Shown here: positions 61,819 to 64,000 of the stretch, in pieces
Layout: each line of letters opens with the position of its first letter
Numbering within the stretch: position 1 is the stretch's first letter
From: Christensenella sp. UBA6880
GTDB lineage: Bacteria; Bacillota; Clostridia; Christensenellales; CAG-917
DNA length: 64,000 nt
Direction: 5' to 3'
Assembly (NCBI GenBank): GCA_002449145.1
Contig: DKCG01000026.1
Span: 49,092 to 113,091 of the forward strand
Notes under the pieces: generated by a model
Databases searched by the model: none
The model's input: only the letters and a program-made list of their open reading frames with translations
Told to the model about the DNA's origin: nothing
Made by a program: the position numbers and the translations under genes

Positions 61819-63582
61819 ATGCAAGATTACAAACAAAAATATTTCGCTTTGCTCGGTGAAGTGGAAAAGCCCGCAAGATATGCGGGCGGCGAGTGGAATA
61901 TCCCCGATATGAACAAGGAACGCAAGGGGGATATGGTCTTTTGTTTTCCCGAACTTTACGAAATCGGTATGAGCAATCTCGGCGTGGCGATTCTGTACGA
62001 CATCGTCAACAAAACCGACGGTTACGTCGCAGAACGTTGCTATGCGCCTGCGCCCGATTTTGCGCAAAAACTCAAAGAAAACGATATTCCGCTTTTATCG
62101 CTCGAAACCAAAAAACCGCTCAAAGATTTTACCGTCGTAGGTTTTTCGGTGGGATTCGAACTTTTGTACACCAACGTTTTGTATATGCTGGACTTGGCTA
62201 AGATTCCGTTCAGAGCCAAAGACCGTGACGATTCCTATCCCATTTTGCTCGCAGGTGGACCTTGCTCGGTCAATCCCGAACCGTTTGCGGACTTTTTCGA
62301 CATAATTCTCGTAGGCGAGGGCGAAAACGCCGATATTGCGATACTCAAAGTCGTTGCGGAAGGCAGAGAGCAAGGCCTTTCCAAAGCGGAAATTCTAAAA
62401 AAAGTCAAGGGTATGGAAGGTGCGTACGTTCCGTCGTTGCATAAAGACGGCGAAAAGGTCGTAAAAGCCGTCGTGCAAGACTTTGAAAACGCCGAATATC
62501 CCACTCGTCCGCTCGTTGCGAATATAGAGGCCGTTCACGACAGAGCCACGCTCGAACTTTATCGCGGTTGCGCAAGCGGTTGCAGATTCTGTCAAGCGGG
62601 ATTTTGGTATCGTCCCATGAGAGAGCGCAGCGCAAAACGTTGCGCGCAAATCGCTAAAGAGATGGTGGACAGCACCGGCTTTAACGAAATATCCCTTTGC
62701 TCGCTGTCTACGAGCGACTATACGGGACTCGAAGAACTCGAAAACGAACTTGGCGAATACTGCAAGCAAAAGCGCATAAATCTCGCGCTTCCGAGTTTGA
62801 GAATAAGCAGTTTCAAGCCCGATATGGCAAACAATTCGAGAAGAAGTTCGCTCACGTTTGCGCCTGAAGCGGGTACGCAAAGGTTGCGTAACGTCATAAA
62901 CAAGAATGTCACCGAAGAAGAAATTGACAAAATTTCCGTTGCGTTCGAGGCGGGATACGACAGCGTAAAACTCTATTTTATGATGGGTCTTCCCACCGAA
63001 ACCGACGAGGACATTCAAGGCATTGCGGAAATTTGCAAGCGTCTTAAACAACTGTACTGGCAAAAACGCTCGAAAAGAGGTTTGAACATATCCGTAAGTT
63101 GCGCGGTGTTTATTCCCAAGCCCTGCACGCCTTTCCAATGGGAAGCGCAAATCTCTATGGACGAGATGAAGCGCAAGCAAAACTATCTCAGAGGACTTTT
63201 GCGCGAAATAAAAGGCGTTACGTTCTCGTGGCACGGAGCGGAAACGTCCGTACTCGAAGCGGCGTTGGCAAGAGGCGACAAAAAGCAATCCTACGTCATC
63301 GAACGCGCCTATGAACTCGGAGCGAAATTCGACGGGTGGAGCGAGCATTTCAAGTGGGACGTCTGGCAAAAGGCGTTTGCCGATTGCGGACTCAAAATGG
63401 AAGACTACTACGGCGCGATTCCGCTCGATAGAACTTTGCCGTGGGAATTTATAGATTCGGGCGTAAGCAAAAAATATTTGCTCAAACAGCGCGAACTCGC
63501 ATACGAAGCGGTGACAACCAAAAACTGCCGCGAAGGCTGCAACGGTTGCGGCGCGAACAGACTGGGAAGGTGCACGATATGA
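61819..63582 (+). CDS. B12-binding/radical SAM protein, TIGR03960-like
   Basis: A 587-aa protein of the family that pairs with DUF2344 proteins. It opens near the conserved VEKPARYAGGEWN segment; a B12-binding-like Rossmann part (about 50-190) precedes the radical SAM core with CASGCRFCQ (Cx3Cx2C, near residue 251) and FAPEAGTQRLRNVINKNVTEE. The start ATG 61819 is chosen; a GTG at 61765 in frame lies in repeat sequence. The substrate is unknown; tRNA or rRNA modification is commonly suggested for the pair. Confidence 0.87.
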   Translation: MQDYKQKYFALLGEVEKPARYAGGEWNIPDMNKERKGDMVFCFPELYEIGMSNLGVAILYDIVNKTDGYVAERCYAPAPDFAQKLKENDIPLLSLETKKPLKDFTVVGFSVGFELLYTNVLYMLDLAKIPFRAKDRDDSYPILLAGGPCSVNPEPFADFFDIILVGEGENADIAILKVVAEGREQGLSKAEILKKVKGMEGAYVPSLHKDGEKVVKAVVQDFENAEYPTRPLVANIEAVHDRATLELYRGCASGCRFCQAGFWYRPMRERSAKRCAQIAKEMVDSTGFNEISLCSLSTSDYTGLEELENELGEYCKQKRINLALPSLRISSFKPDMANNSRRSSLTFAPEAGTQRLRNVINKNVTEEEIDKISVAFEAGYDSVKLYFMMGLPTETDEDIQGIAEICKRLKQLYWQKRSKRGLNISVSCAVFIPKPCTPFQWEAQISMDEMKRKQNYLRGLLREIKGVTFSWHGAETSVLEAALARGDKKQSYVIERAYELGAKFDGWSEHFKWDVWQKAFADCGLKMEDYYGAIPLDRTLPWEFIDSGVSKKYLLKQRELAYEAVTTKNCREGCNGCGANRLGRCTI

Positions 63583-64000
63583 TAGTGCTTAAATACCAAA
63601 AAACGGGCAGCGTATGCTTCATATCCCACATCGACCTTTTGAGGCATATGGACAGAATTATCCGTAGGGGTAAAATCGTGGTGAACTACTCGCAAGGGTT
63701 CAATCCGCACCCATTGATGTACTTTTCGCCGCCGCTTTCTCTTGGCGTTTCGTCGAGAGCGGAATATCTTACGCTCGATTGCGATATGCAAAAGGAAGAA
63801 GTGTTTGAAAAGTTCAACGGCGCAGTGCCCGACGACCTTAAAGCAAGCAAGGTTTTCACGGCCGAAAAAAATCCGAACTTGCAAGCGAAAGTCGTGTGTG
63901 CGGACTTTGCTTTTAATACGCCGTACAAGCCTATCGACGTTGACGGAAAATTCGAGATAAGTTATCAAAAGAAAGGCGAAACCGTCACCGAAAACGTCGC
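63579..64000 (+). CDS. DUF2344 protein (TIGR03936-like), partial at window end
   Basis: The first 140 residues only; the gene runs past the window. It begins IVLKYQKTGSVCFISHIDLLRHMDRIIRRG and has NYSQGFNPHPLMYFSPPLSLGVSS, the DUF2344 signature. It overlaps the radical SAM gene stop (ATGA). It usually works with that protein, and a downstream RNase G/ribosomal L21 cluster is typical. Confidence 0.9.
   Translation, partial: MIVLKYQKTGSVCFISHIDLLRHMDRIIRRGKIVVNYSQGFNPHPLMYFSPPLSLGVSSRAEYLTLDCDMQKEEVFEKFNGAVPDDLKASKVFTAEKNPNLQAKVVCADFAFNTPYKPIDVDGKFEISYQKKGETVTENV

Overview
The window looks like a chromosome segment from an uncultured anaerobic Clostridia-type Firmicute, probably gut-derived. 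Support comes from a complete Rnf complex in the clostridial order C-D-G-E-A-B, a PerR-like regulator next to rubrerythrin, SpoVG, SpoVB-like and SpoIVFB/SpoIIQ-like proteins, DUF421 and DUF4363 proteins, PrkA-free low-GC style ribosome binding sites (AGGAGG) and consensus sigma-A promoters. I cannot name genus or family from sequence alone.

Layout. 0.1-7.9 kb: pyridoxamine kinase, then a phosphate regulon (PstS, a fused PstC-PstA permease, PstB, PhoU, PhoB-like regulator, PhoR-like kinase) behind three CTTTAC repeats that look like a Pho box. 8.1-17.7 kb: an integrated element with a large serine recombinase at its left end and a tRNA-Ala gene just beyond its right end. Its A+T-rich cargo, bracketed by ~165-bp imperfect direct repeats, holds an Xre regulator, a Vsr-type endonuclease, a C5-cytosine methyltransferase, and a separately promoted four-gene operon: a small protein, a GHKL-fold ATPase of 655 aa, and two proteins I do not recognise. 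This is the best candidate for an undescribed (probably anti-phage) system. 18-24.7 kb: oxidative-stress genes, a small Xre/SLOG pair, rsmI-trmN-rplI, a DUF1540 protein, a degenerate dehydrogenase-fold protein and a HAD phosphatase. 24.9-34 kb: M23 peptidase, then a tight operon of acyl-CoA ligase, two flavin dehydrogenases, DUF1667 protein, FGGY kinase and an alkyl-DHAP-synthase-like FAD enzyme, suggesting glycerol-phosphate or ether-lipid metabolism. 34.5-45.6 kb: SpoVG, MurC, DUF4363, DUF421, flippase, a 1459-aa surface lipoprotein and a split TauE/SafE pair. 45.7-51.1 kb: Rnf operon. 51.2-56.8 kb: Ppx/GppA, Maf, MreB-like, MinD, MinE-like, small membrane protein, M50 protease. 56.9-60.3 kb: A+T-rich accessory patch with Xre, a small membrane protein and a BspA-like repeat lipoprotein. 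60.5-64 kb: ROK kinase, radical SAM protein and the start of its DUF2344 partner.

Non-coding structure is unusually rich. The most notable item is a ~130-bp palindromic repeat found three times, each time beginning exactly at a stop codon (rbr, rsmI, mreB) and in the sense direction, with stem arms that differ between copies but stay complementary within each copy. Other short dispersed repeats occur at 24.7, 34.0, 39.4-40.0, 54.4 and 61.5 kb. No rRNA, CRISPR array or recognisable riboswitch was seen.
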